NCBI GenBank assembly: GCA_032871835.1
Contig: CM065296.1
Coordinates: 72,001 to 136,000 of the forward strand
Source of the DNA: Dipteronia dyeriana
Lineage: Eukaryota; Streptophyta; Magnoliopsida; Sapindales; Sapindaceae
Length of the DNA: 64,000 nucleotides
Reading direction: 5' to 3'
The notes under the pieces were generated by a model. It saw only the letters and a list, made by a program, of their open reading frames with translations. It did not search any database and had not been told where the DNA came from. The translations under genes and the position numbers were made by a program. This document shows, piece by piece, positions 1 to 10,440 of this stretch; the stretch's first letter is position 1, and every line of letters starts with the position of its first letter.

Positions 1-1885
1 TTACAGCATTTGTTGTCATCACCATGTACCTTCTGTCGGGACAGTGTACACGGGACCACTTGTGTGGACCGTTACATAATCATATGCATTCGGGTTCAAT
101 TTTCATAACTCTTCCATGTGCCGATTATATTTCAACTCGGTGTACGCTCGAGCTGCTTTATCTATTATTACGACAACATCCTTTCTGTATTATCGCTTCT
201 TAATATTTTCAGAAAAGTGCCATCAACATATGGTATGAGTGGCATAAAGGAACACTTTAGAAATCCCTACTTCAGTGGTTGCATATCGATCAGAAATGAA
301 TACCAAATCATCTATATGGCCAAGGGCACATTTCAAGCAATCAAAAAACCACTCCCAAGATAGGTTGATTTCTGAGTCACCGTACTTAAAAGCAATTGGA
401 TAAACATGTTCATTCTCATCTTGTGCAGTTGCAATAAATATTGTACCTCTGAATCTTTCCTTAAATGGGTACTATCAACGATAATAACTGGACACATACA
501 CCTCTAGAATCCTCTAATTAAGGCACCTAACGACATGAAAAAGTAGAAGAATTCTTCGTCACATTGTAAGTCAGCGATTGTTTCGGGATTTTTTTGTTCA
601 AATACGTAACCGAATGATGGCAGTAGTTGGAAGGTTTCCTCATGCGTTCCATGGGTCAGTGACAACGCATAATCGAGGGCTTGATGTGCCTTACTATACA
701 TGATTTGGATGCTATACATTATTTTCATGTCGGCGATTATGTCCTTCGGACGCATTAGTCGACTATCCTGTTGTCGCAATCTAGGTGCAACCACTTCTCC
801 AATTATGATTGCACTAGCTTGTCGATGGCGACGGTGAATCTCCTCCAACGAACAAGTGTGTTCGTTGACAAAACTTCTTACTTTGAAGTATGTCGCTTCA
901 TCTCTCTTCACCGCTATTAACTTCCACGTACAGTTGTCCATCAAACAAACCAGATGTAACGTTGTCTTAGTCGACCTTTTCACCTTCCACTCAAAGTTGT
1001 GCCGCATTGAAAAATGTCCAACCAGTCTCTTCAAATCCTTTTTAGTAGGAAAAAATTATCCTTTATATATCATACATGTAGGTTCATCTAAGTTTCTGCT
1101 TCTACCCATACCAAACGAGTATGATTCTGCTCCTGGAAAAACCCACGTTGTGACATTATTAGAATTAGTTGCAGTTACATTAGGCTGGACCTCAGAGATC
1201 CCAGCTATATCTGCTGCACTGGAACTATATTTATGTACAAGTCTTGTAAATCGTCTTTCCGTTTGGATAAGTTCTTCATCGTCATCATTGTTCGCTACAT
1301 TATCTACCGGAAACAAATTTACCTCGTTATCCACCTCATGGATTGGACCAACATTCGTTTCATTGTTCTGGTAATTGTTCATGTCATTGTATCGGTGGTT
1401 GTACTGCCTAGCATTTATCTCAATTTGACAACCAAAGACATCGTTGAATTGAATTGAGGTCCAGCTATATCAACATGGTCAGCTACTTCCGGTGAGACAC
1501 CACACATGTTTTGATGCCCTTCAATCCCACTTCTTTCAGTGAACAACTAAATGCTTCTGCTAAACGATCAAAATTGTTGGGTGTTTTCATGAGCAGGGAT
1601 ATCTTCAGTTATCATATCTCATGTTGCCATCTCAATTAGACTAACACATACTTGAGAGATCACCCTATATTTCCCTAGCATAAACAAAACATCATTGTCG
1701 TTTCTTATAAATGTCCGACATGTTGTGCCATGAACGATTGATATAGATTGTAGATCAATAATGTATTTGTTCACATCGTACTTCACAACGGTTTGCACGA
1801 TCGACACCAGTTCTTCGTAAGTCATATTCTTTGACACACATTCCTTGGTTATCGGAACCAAAAAACCTCTAACTTCCATCGGGTA
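1..1885 (-). pseudogene. MuDR-type MULE transposase, broken and partial (copy 1)
   Basis: Transposase that would cut and paste its own MULE, nuclear. Three open segments lie in order on the minus strand: 1879-1619 (N-terminal leader containing NMTYEELVSIVQ), 1382-1056 (acidic linker) and 1034-504 (MuDR DNA-binding region with HLVCLMDNCTWKL and the HTC...H zinc ligands). From 503 down to 1 the DDE catalytic domain can be followed in other frames, up to the TTNA motif at the window edge. The SWIM zinc finger would lie beyond it. Frame changes between segments and scattered stops make it a pseudogene. The paralogue at 7415-10184 aligns throughout and shows the same order, which supports the family call. 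Confidence 0.82.
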
Positions 1886-2039
1886 ATTCCTTCCATCGAC
1901 TGTTGTAAGATATGACCATTCTCACCCGATCTATTTTCCAGCGAAAACCATCATCACAAACAATTATTAACAAGTTATAAAAATATATTACATTTACAAT
2001 TATTATGAATTAAAAATATTTCTTAACTGTACGAAATCG

Positions 2040-2410
2040 GATATTTTTTGTAAGGGATCGGTCCTTTTTTTGTAGTGTGACCGAGCTTATTTAAACAAGA
2101 ATCGAGTTTTTTTGTAAGGGGTCGAGAATATTTTCAAAGGGATCGGGCTTTTTTGAAAGGGATCGAGAACTTTTGGTAAGGGATCGAGTTTTTTTGTAAG
2201 GGATCGAGAATTTTTTGTAAGGGATCGAGAATTTTTTGTAAGGATCGAGAACTTTTATAAGGGATCGAGAATATTTTTCAAATTATCGAGCATTTTTTTT
2301 AAATAATCGAGCTTTTTTCCATATATAAAAACGTTCGGTCTAATATAAAATAAGTTCGATTCTTCTTTAAATATTCTCGGTCACACATTAAAAAAGCTCG
2401 GATTTATTAA
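2040..2410. repeat. CTCGATCC-type minisatellite, MULE copy 1
   Basis: About a dozen degenerate units of roughly 20 bp, seen on the plus strand as GGGATCGAGAATTTTTTGTAA and variants (GGGATCGAG core), upstream of the copy 1 transposase. The same core in the opposite strand orientation makes up the arrays at 6440-7335 and 13860-14640, in keeping with the inverted orientation of the element. Short reading frames through it are artefacts of the repeat. Confidence 0.8.
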
Positions 2411-2772
2411 ATGTTCATACATATTCTTACAAAGACTGAAACAACATATATACATTGTTAACCCACATAGAAATACATGCAAAATATCTGAAATGCATGA
2501 AAACAGAAAAGAGAATACACCAGATCATAAATATTTCTGACATTCTTGTGTAGAAATTCTAGAGAAAGAGAATTTTTTTAGAGAGAGATATAAGTTTTTC
2601 AGTCAACTTTTTGAGGGAGATACAGATGAGTTCAGAAAGTTGCATTTTAAAAATTAAAGTTTAGAGGCAACTTGGGTAGTTCACCATAATAGGTGTCTTT
2701 TAAACTTAAGTTATTAAACCGGTGACATCATCAACACACAATAAAAAAGATGATATATCTCATCATTTCCTC

Positions 2773-3146
2773 ACGTAACTTATGTAAATATGTGACATGT
2801 TTTATTTGAATTCTGATTATGTTTTGATTTTGAATAAATTATTAAATATATTTTCATGTATTATTATTTTCTTAAAATATAAATATATGTTATTTTAATT
2901 GATGTATTCCGTCGTATTCGTATCCTAGTTTTGAGAGATTTATCGTATCTTCATATCATACCGTATCCGTACCCCGTATCCGTATCCGTATCCGTATCCG
3001 TGCAACATAGGATCCAGCGATATGGCGAGAAATACGCAGACCATGAAATTCGAGATTAAAATTAAAATTAAAATATTGTTTTTGTGTTGGTTTTGAGTGT
3101 TTGAAAAAAAAAATCCAGTACTTGTGTTAACTGATGATGACTCGAA
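2773..3146. other. Intergenic spacer with GTATCC hexamer run
   Basis: No gene. AT-rich DNA followed at about 2945-3001 by a degenerate then perfect run of the hexamer GTATCC (five or more units at 2970-3001). From 3085 it shares a segment (GTTGGTTTTGAGTGTTTGAA, then CCAGTAC and TTAACTGATGATGACTCGAAAT) with two pieces at 16165-16206 and 17942-17965, so it belongs to an old duplicated gene-like segment. Confidence 0.6.
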
Positions 3147-3466
3147 ATACGATCGTCATGTTTTTGTGTTGGGCTGTTTTTGTCACCTGTTACTGCTTGG
3201 GTGTCTTGCTCTGTTTTGCCCTAGCATGTCCTGTTTCGTTTGTTGCAGGGGTCTCACATCTTGTTAGACGATATTTGTTGTTTTGTGCGATATGTCACAG
3301 GCCGCAAGCTTACAAGCCCATGAGTCCAACAAAGGCCCTTACTCTGCCCAACTCCTGGAAGATTCTAGAGACCTCTCCACAATTCCAACATTGGTCAAGC
3401 TTCTGGAAGTCTCTAGCAACTCAACCATCTCTACACCATTTTTGTACTAAGCTAGATAGGTGTAGA

Positions 3467-3610
3467 ATAATCTAGAACCTTGTAAAGGCATATAAATACA
3501 TGTAGAGTATTCTAGTTAGATGTAGAATATTCTGGAGACTTAATTTCCACTATTAGACTAGATTAGTCTAGAACATTCCTTAAGGAGGTGGCTCACCTAT
3601 AAATAGTCAA
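3467..3610 (+). promoter_or_regulatory. Promoter-like region with heat-shock-element-like palindromes and TATA box
   Basis: TATAAATAG at 3598-3606 is a good plant TATA box. Upstream lie several AGAAnnTTCT-type palindromes: AGAATATTCT at 3524-3533, GAGTATTCTAG near 3505-3515 and TCTAGAACATTCC near 3568-3580, more near 3360-3480. These match the nGAAnnTTCn core of heat-shock elements. Function is inferred from sequence only. Confidence 0.4.
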
Positions 3611-3919
3611 CCCCTCTCATTTGTAAACCATCCTAGAATTCTTACATTAATACATCTCTTCCTTTGAGAGTACTTGTGAGCATTCTAGCGATCCAGAGCA
3701 TCGTGGTCTTCCTTCTCAAGTCCACCGATCCTCTGCCTCTGGGCTCCCCATTTTGACCCTCTCCCGACTCTCCTCACTCTAAATCGCTTCCGCACCTTCA
3801 CACTCGGCAACGTTCGTCCAAGAACTTGCCCGAGTGTCCCTCTTACAAGGCTTACTAAGCAACGTTCCCATGGGAGTTGCCTAAGTGCCGCACGGGTGTG
3901 CCTAGCTGAAATTATCACC

Positions 3920-4086
3920 CCGTGACAGATAGCTCAGTTGGTTGGTGCTTTAACCGGTGTAGTGTCTTGCGGTATCTACTGGGGTTGTATTGTATGATCT
4001 GTTTGGTGGGTCTTGTGTTGATTTTTATTGTTGTTCCTTTTACCCTTTGTTGGCTTTCTATTAATGAAATATCAAAGTTCAAAAAA
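3920..4086 (+). mobile_element. tRNA-derived SINE-like 3' segment
   Basis: TAGCTCAGTTGG at 3930-3941 is a perfect plant tRNA A box (RNA polymerase III internal promoter). A B box is not clear; GGTTGTATTG about 45 bp downstream is at best degenerate. The segment ends with TTCTATTAATGAAATATCA and a short A tail at the insertion boundary. Could instead be a LINE 3' end. Confidence 0.4.
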
Positions 4087-4138
4087 GAAATTAAGAGTAG
4101 CTATTGAATTGAAAAGTTTGATTAGTTGGTAAGGTTTA

Positions 4139-4397
4139 AAGTCTACCTACACTAGTGGTTAGCAATCAGTTTGACATCTTACATTCTTACGTGTACTTAC
4201 ATTTTGATTGAAATGTGTTGTGGGATGACAAATGAATTTAGATGCCGCATATACAGTGTGGAAAAGAAGATTATCATGATTCGTGATCAATATTTCATTG
4301 CTTTTGAAATTGGACTGTCCTGAGAATATAGTGTAAGATGGACTGTAGTAAGAGTAGCAACTATAAATTAAACCTAACTACTAACGTAGGTAGACTT
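4139..4397. mobile_element. MITE-like element with inverted ends GTCTACCTAC
   Basis: About 260 bp bordered by inverted repeats: AAAGTCTACCTACACTAG on the left and, reversed, AAAAGTCTACCTACGTTAG on the right (about 25 bp, few mismatches). No coding capacity. A convincing target duplication was not found. Its core (about 4165-4353) recurs in inverted orientation at 15897-16072 without these ends. Confidence 0.55.
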
Positions 4398-4940
4398 TTC
4401 TTTAAATAGTAAATTAAACAAGGAAGTATAGAGCCTATTAGTATGCATCATCTGCCCGAATTGCATGCTTCCTCATTGAAACGTCCATCGGAGGTCGATT
4501 TCTACCTCAGTTTGAGGCTGATTTTGATTTCCAATGGAGGTCCTTCTTCTCCATTAGAGGTCTCATAGATGGAGGATTTTGAAAAAAAAAACTGACAATT
4601 ACACAAACATAATAAAATAAAGAAATGAAGGTATTTTAATTTAACTTATTAAAATAGTGATATTTTCAAATTTCAACCTAAAAAGAGTGTTATTTAATAC
4701 CATTTCCACTCTAAAGTTTTGTTTGGTTAATTCTAGTCTATCTCATAATGATGCCATAAAAATGGTATAGCAACTTGAAATTTTAATTTCTATGCTTTTT
4801 AATTACGTTTTATAATTGGTGGGGTCGGGTAGTGGGATTCTCTTCAAAGATTGAAAATTAATATAGACCACAACCAGTCGAAAGTAATATAAAGTTGTGG
4901 TTCTAATTTAAGGCCACTCGTTCAGTTTGCCTTTTGATTC
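4398..4940. other. Gene-free AT-rich spacer
   Basis: No gene, RNA or repeat family recognised. A short pyrimidine/purine-mixed patch (about 4440-4570) contains no extended frame. Confidence 0.6.
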
Positions 4941-4948
4941 CACATACT

Positions 4949-5298
4949 TAGAGGTGTCCACGATTCGGTTTCGGTTCGATTTCGATTTGAAACCGTTGAT
5001 TCTGGTTCCATGGAGAGAGGAAACCGTAACAGAAACCGTCATACACGGTTTGGGCGGTTTTGGGAGGTTTGGGACCGTTTTGGGCAGTTTGGGGCGGTTT
5101 GGATGTGTTTTATTTTTTTTTTAAATAAAAAATAAAACCGGCGGTTTAACCGTCAGTTTTTTGGTCGGTTTTTGGAAAGACTAAACCGTAACCGAACCGG
5201 CTCGTAACAAGTTTGGTAACCGTCGGTTTCGATTACGATATTTTATAGACGGTTTCGATTCAGTTTCAAACGATTTAATTGAACCGTGGACACCTCTA
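4949..5298. mobile_element. Non-autonomous hAT element (MITE), 350 bp
   Basis: Terminal inverted repeats TAGAGGTGTCCACG (left) and its complement CGTGGACACCTCTA (right), flanked by a perfect 8-bp target duplication CACATACT (4941-4948 and 5299-5306), the hallmark of hAT transposition. The interior is full of AACCGTT/CGGTTT subterminal motifs in both orientations, typical of plant hAT MITEs. It has no transposase and would be moved in trans. The frame at 4927-5124 is spurious. Confidence 0.93.
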
Positions 5299-5306
5299 CA
5301 CATACT

Positions 5307-5699
5307 GCATGAAAAAATGATTATAATTAGTAATGTAGAATCTGGTGGATTTTTCACCGAGCCTTGTCATTTAGAAGCGTTTACAAATGGTGATACTTGT
5401 TGATTGGTTTGTTTCCTCAATAAATTAATTTGATTTTGTTCGTTACGGTTAATGTAATCCAAGTGCTTTTATAGCAACAGATAATTTAATTTCTCTCTTC
5501 TTGTTTCTTTCATCTGTTGTATTTATTTTATTACAACAATTAATTAGCATTTATATATTTTAGTATCTCATGATTCCCCTTCGAAAGCTGCATGCATGGA
5601 TGGCATAAAAGAAGAAAAGAAAATGTGAAATATTAATATAAAGTATGAAAAAGCTAATAGCTTAATCTTGTCGTCGCTGCTCCAGACAGAACATAACAA
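5307..5699. other. Gene-free spacer left of CACTA end
   Basis: AT-rich, no open frame or repeat recognised. Confidence 0.6.
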
Positions 5700-6439
5700 C
5701 ACTACTATAAAAAAGATTAAAGACATCGGGTATTTTATATGGAAAACACCGGTTTTTTAAAATTTTGTAACCGATGTTGATTTGAATGATGTAGAAAAAA
5801 ACACACTAATGATATCGGTTCTTAATAAATGCAAATGATTTTAAAACACATCGGTTGTATCTAAAATTGATAACGTAAAACTGACGTATTACAAAAATTA
5901 ATCCCACTGTCGATCACTGGCCGTCCGACATCCATCAGCAGGCTGCCCCGCCCCACCTCTGATAATATAATGACAATTAATTGTGATTATAAGGAATTGA
6001 ACTTGAAACGTCCAATATATATAGAGAGGAAATGGTGAGATATATCACCTTTTTTAAGGTGTGTTGTGATGATGTTACCCTTTTAATAACTTAAGTTTAA
6101 AAGGCATCTATTATGGTGAACTGTCCAAATTACCCCTAAACTTTAATTTTTTAAAAGTCCCTTTCTGAACTCGTTGGTATCTCCCCAAAAAAGTTGTATG
6201 AAAAACTTAACTCTCTCTTCAAATTCTGCAGTAGAAGGTAACAAATATTTATGATCTTCACTTAAATTTCTTTTATGCATTTCAAATATTTTGCATTCAT
6301 TTCTGTGTGGGTTAACAATGTATCAATTCCTCATATCAATGTATCCATTTCAGATTCTGCACTAGAATGTTTTTTCTTGTGTGACCGAGAATATTTGAAG
6401 ATGAATCGAGCTTATTTTATATTGGAACGAGCTCTTGTT

Positions 6440-7335
6440 TAGTTTGAAAAAAGCTTGATTATTTGAAAAAAATGCTCGATAAAAAATGTTCGATCCCTTA
6501 TGAAAAGTTCTCGATCCCTGGACAAAGGTTCTCGAACCGTTATAAAAGTTCTCGATAATTTGATAAATAATCTCGATCCCTTAAAAAAGTTCTCGATCCC
6601 TTAAAAACTTTCTCGATCCCTTAGAAAAAGTTCTCGGTCACTTAGAAAAAGCTCTCGGTCCCTTCGAAAATGTTCTCGATCCTTGGAGAAAAGATCTCGA
6701 TCCCTTGATAAAAGTTCTCGATAATTTGAAAAATTTTCTCGATCCCTTAAAAAAGTTTTCGAACCGTTAGAAATGTTCTCGATCCCTTAGAAAAATTTCT
6801 CGTTCCGTTGTTAAAAGTTCTCGATCCGTTAGAAAAAGTTCTCGTTCCCTTGTTAAAAGTTATTGATTCCTTGATAAAAGTTCTCGATAATTTGATAAAA
6901 GTTCTCGATAATTTGAAAAAAGTTCTCGAACCGTTAAAAAAGTTCTCGTTCTGTTGTTAAAAGTTCTCGATCCCTTAGAAAAAGTTCTCGTTCTGTTGTT
7001 AAAAGTTCTCGATCCCTTAAAAAAAGTTCTCGTTCCCTTGTTAAAAGTTCTCGATCCCTTGATAAAAGTTCTGGATAATTTGATAAATATTCTCGATCCC
7101 TTTAAAAAGTACTCGAACCGTTAGAAATGTTCTCGATCCCTTAGAAAAAGTTTGCGTTCCCTTATTAAAAGTTCTCGAACCGTTATAAAAAGTTCTCGAT
7201 AATTTGACAAATATTCTCGATAAAAGTTCTCGAATCAAACAGTTTTAAAAGTTCTCAATCCATTGTAAATTATTCTCGAACCCTTGAAAAAGTTCTTGAT
7301 CCCTTATAAAAAATACTCGATTCATTTGATTTTTT
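6440..7335. repeat. TTCTCGATCCCTT minisatellite upstream of the transposase
   Basis: About 40 degenerate units of 20-22 bp with the core TTCTCGATCCCTTNNAAAAAG, broken by variants such as GAACCGTT and GATAATTTG. It sits between the left TIR and the transposase start, thus in the promoter/5' leader. The minus-strand frame at 7041-7238 is translation of the repeat. Confidence 0.88.
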
Positions 7336-7414
7336 TTGTAATTGTTAGTAATTGTAAAAGTAATTTTTTTTTTATCAGTTAATAATTGATTGTGATGATG
7401 ATTTTCACAGGACA

Positions 7415-10184
7415 ATGGATCGGGTTAGATTAGTAATATCTTACAACGGTCGATGGGAGCAATTACCTGATGGAAGTCGGAGGTTTCTTGGTTCCGATAA
7501 CCAAGGAATGTATGTGTCAAGAAATATGACTTACGAAGAGTTGGTGTCGATCGTACAAACCGTTGTGAAGTACGATGTGAACAAATACATTGCTGATCTA
7601 TAATCTATATCAATCGTTCCCGGGACAAAATGTCACACATTTATAAGAAATTACGACGATGTTTTGTTTATGCTAGGGGAAGATAGGGTAATCCCTCAAG
7701 TATGTGTCAGTTTAATTGAGAGGGCTGCATGAGGTGTCATCGGTGAAGAAATCCCTCGTCATGATAACACCCAACAATTTTGATCTTCAGGCAGAAGCAA
7801 CCAGTTGTTCACAGAAAGAAGTGGGATTGACGGTAGGGAAAACCTATGTGGTGTCCCACCGAAAGTAGCCGACCATTGTGATATAGTTGGAGCTCAATTG
7901 GACGATGATTTCGGTTGTCAAATTGAAATGAACGATGGGCAGTTAAACCACCAATACAATGAGATGTACAATGACATAAACAATGAGCGGAACAATGAAC
8001 CTCATAACCTACCAATTCATGAGGTGGCTAATGAGGCAAATTTACATCCGGTACATAATGTACCGAACAATGAGGAAGATGAAGAACGGTTCGAAACGGA
8101 AAGACGTGCAAGACGTGTCCACATATGTAGTTCCACTGCAGTAGATATAGCTGGGACATCTGAGGTCCGGCCTGATGTAACTCCAGCTGATTCTGAGAAT
8201 GCCAGAACGTGGGTTATTCCAGGAGTAGAATCATACTCGTTTGGTATGGGTGGAAGCAGGAACTTGGTAGAAGATGAACCTACCAGCATGATATATAAAG
8301 GTCAATTTTTTCCTACTAAAAAGGATTTGAAGAGATTGGTTGGCCATTTTGCAATGCGGCACAACTTAGAATGGAAGGTGAAAAGGTCGAATAAGACAAC
8401 ATTGCATCTGGTTTGTTTGATGGACAACTGTACATGGAAGTTAAGAGCGGTTAGGAGAGATGAAGCGATATACTTTCAAGTATGAATTTTTATCAACGAA
8501 CACACTTGTCCGTTGGAGGAGATTCACCATCGCCATCGACAAGCTAGTGCAGTCATAATTGGAGAAGTGGTTGCACCTAGATTGCAGCAACATGATGGTC
8601 GACTAATGCGTCCGAAAGACATAATCGCCAACATGAAAACAATGTATGGCATCTAAATAATGTACAGTAAGGCACATCAAGCCCTTGATTATGCATTGAC
8701 ACTCACCTATAGAACACATGAGGAAAGCTTCCAACTGCTGCCATCATTCGGTTACGTGTTGGAACAACAAAATCCCGGAACGATTACTGACTTACAATTC
8801 GATGAAAATGGTAAATTCTTATACTTTTTCATGTCGTTGGGTGCCTCACTCAGAGGATTCCAGAGGTGTATACGTCCAGTTATTGCCATTGATGGTACCT
8901 ATTTAAAGATTAGATTCAGGGGCACAATGTTTGTTGCAACTGCACAAGATAGGAATGAACATGTTTATCCAATTGCTTTTGGGTACGGTGACTCAGAAAA
9001 CAACCTATCATGGGAGTGGTTTTTGGATTGCTTGAAAGGTACCCTTGGCCATATAGATGATTTGGTTTTCATTTCTGATCGACATGCAAGCATTGAAGCA
9101 GGGATTTCTAAAGTGTTCCCTTATACCACCCATATCATATGTTGCTGGCACTTTTATGAAAATATTAAGAAGAGATATCATAGAAAGGATGTTGCCGCAA
9201 TGATGGATAAAGCAGCCCGAGCGTACACCGAGTTGCAATATAACCGGCACATGGAAGAGTTACGCAACTTGCACTCGAATGCATATGAATATGTAATTGA
9301 TGCTGGTCCAAAAAAGTGGTCCCGTGTTCACTGCCTCGACAGAAGGTATAGGGTCATGACAACAAATGCTGCAGAATGCATAAACTCATGCCTTAAATTT
9401 GTACGGCAACTGCCTATGTTGACTTTGGAAGAGTTTATTAGCAATATGCTACAACGTTGGTTTCACTATCGTTATAGGGCTGCATAATCCATGCGTCATC
9501 AGTTGACCGACGCAGCACATCTTGTGATCCTCAAACGTGTTGAAAAGTGCAATTTTATGACCGTTACTCCAGTTGATTGGAACATATTTTCGATGAAACG
9601 GGCAGGAAAACAGTGGAGCGTTGACTTAGCCCGGAAGACCTGCACATGTAACAAATTCCAAATGGACCTTCTTCCATGTTCTCACGCTCTCGCTGCCGCA
9701 AGGTACATCATACAATTTTGTGTACAGTTAATATTACTTAAACATCATACAATTTTATCATCGTTTTCAATGTTTTTACAGGGACTGAAACATGGATTTC
9801 ACATCCCTCTGTGCGGACTACTACAAGCGACAAACACTTATTGATGCATACTCGGTTCTAATTATACCGGTTGGACATCCTTCCACTTGGATTGTGCCAT
9901 CAGACATCGCTGAGAGAGTCGTTTTGAGTCCAAGCTCTAGGAGACAAGCAGGCCACCCGAGGGCTTCACGCGGTATCTCTTCTTCGGAGAGAACATCCAC
10001 ACAGAACTGTAGACGATATTGACAACCAGGGCATAATTCGAGGAGATGTTCTAACCCAGCTTTTACTGATGAAGATCCGAGCAGAGTCATTCCTGAGGAA
10101 TACAGACGCAAGTGTAGTATCTGTCATACTGTTGGTCACAACAAACAGACGTGCCCTACTAGAGACGGTGGGACCGTGGAATGA
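7415..10184 (+). pseudogene. MuDR-type MULE transposase, nearly complete but broken (copy 2)
   Basis: Nuclear DDE transposase. Start ATG at 7415. Domains in order: N-terminal leader to about 7735; acidic linker (7805-8250); MuDR zinc-binding DNA-binding region (8300-8530, HLVCLMDNCTWKL); catalytic domain with first Asp in IAIDGTYLK (near 8890), second Asp in FISDRHASI (near 9070), the CCWHF motif, and Glu in TTNAAECINS (near 9365); SWIM zinc finger CTCNKFQMDLLPCSHALAA (9640-9700); intron from 9702 to about 9781 (GT...CAG); C-terminal zinc knuckle CSICHTVGHNKQTC (near 10110-10155). Premature stops occur at about 7601, 7730, 8483, 8654, 9485 and 10020. The catalytic residues survive, so inactivation looks recent, but no full protein can be made. 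Confidence 0.9.
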
Positions 10185-10264
10185 ATTGAGGCGTTATTAT
10201 GATGACATTGTTATAATTTGAACTCGTATGACTTGTTAAGTAACTGAAATGCAATTGTATTTAA

Positions 10265-10432
10265 ATATGATTTGTATATATACAAGTGTAAAAAAATTTA
10301 TACAAAAGAATTTGTAAATAAACAAAAGAATTGGTAAATATACAAAACTGTTGGTACATATACAAAAGAATTTGTAAATATACAAAGTAATTGGAACATA
10401 TACAAAAGAATTGGTACGTATACACATGAATT
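10265..10432. repeat. 21-bp tandem repeat between the convergent MULE genes
   Basis: Seven or eight units of about 21 bp with consensus TATACAAAAGAATTKGTAMA. It lies between the 3' ends of the transposase and the Ulp1-like gene, where it could affect 3'-end formation; that role is a guess. Confidence 0.8.
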
Positions 10433-10440
10433 ACTACAGA

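Larger units (their letters stand above)
1..2772 (-). mobile_element. Mutator-like element (MULE), copy 1, left part outside window
   Basis: A MULE read on the minus strand that enters from the left edge. Its 5' terminus is near 2772: on the minus strand GAGGAAATGATGAGATATAT begins a stretch of about 95 bp that matches the terminus of copy 2 at 6026 almost base for base. Going inward come an AT-rich leader, a CTCGATCC-type repeat array (2040-2300) and a broken MuDR-type transposase. The 3' half lies outside the window, so target duplication and any cargo gene cannot be judged. Copy 1 and copy 2 point towards each other with about 3.25 kb between their 5' ends. Confidence 0.8.
3147..4086 (+). 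mobile_element. Retroposed insert of about 940 bp, with matching empty site
   Basis: The flanks (CGAAATA on the left, GAAATTAAGAGTAGC on the right) are nearly continuous in the paralogous segment at 17955-17990, which lacks the intervening 940 bp, so this block is an insertion. It ends in a short A tail (CAAAAAA at 4080-4086) followed by GAAAT, which also precedes the insert at 3144-3148, suggesting target-primed retroposition with a short duplication. Inside are a promoter-like region (3470-3610) and a tRNA-like A box near the 3' end. The open frames here (3134-3475, 3922-4107) show no recognisable domain. It could be a SINE plus captured DNA or a LINE 3' end. Confidence 0.55.

Noticed and set aside
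2970..3001. Interstitial telomere repeat
   Set aside because: Unit is GTATCC, not the plant telomere TTTAGGG.
3134..3475. 113-codon frame with hydrophobic start as a membrane protein gene
   Set aside because: It spans the boundary of the insertion and overlaps the promoter-like motifs; no domain recognised.
3930..4000. tRNA gene
   Set aside because: Only the A box is good; no acceptor stem pairing and no proper B box, so at most a SINE remnant.
7041..7238. 65-codon minus-strand frame (and 14033-14425) with repeated SRTF/FKGSR residues
   Set aside because: Pure translation of the CTCGATCC minisatellite; periodicity is that of the DNA repeat and no start context or domain is present.
6440..7335. 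CRISPR-like appearance of regularly spaced repeats
   Set aside because: Units are contiguous and degenerate with no unique spacers, the genome is a plant's, and no cas genes are present.
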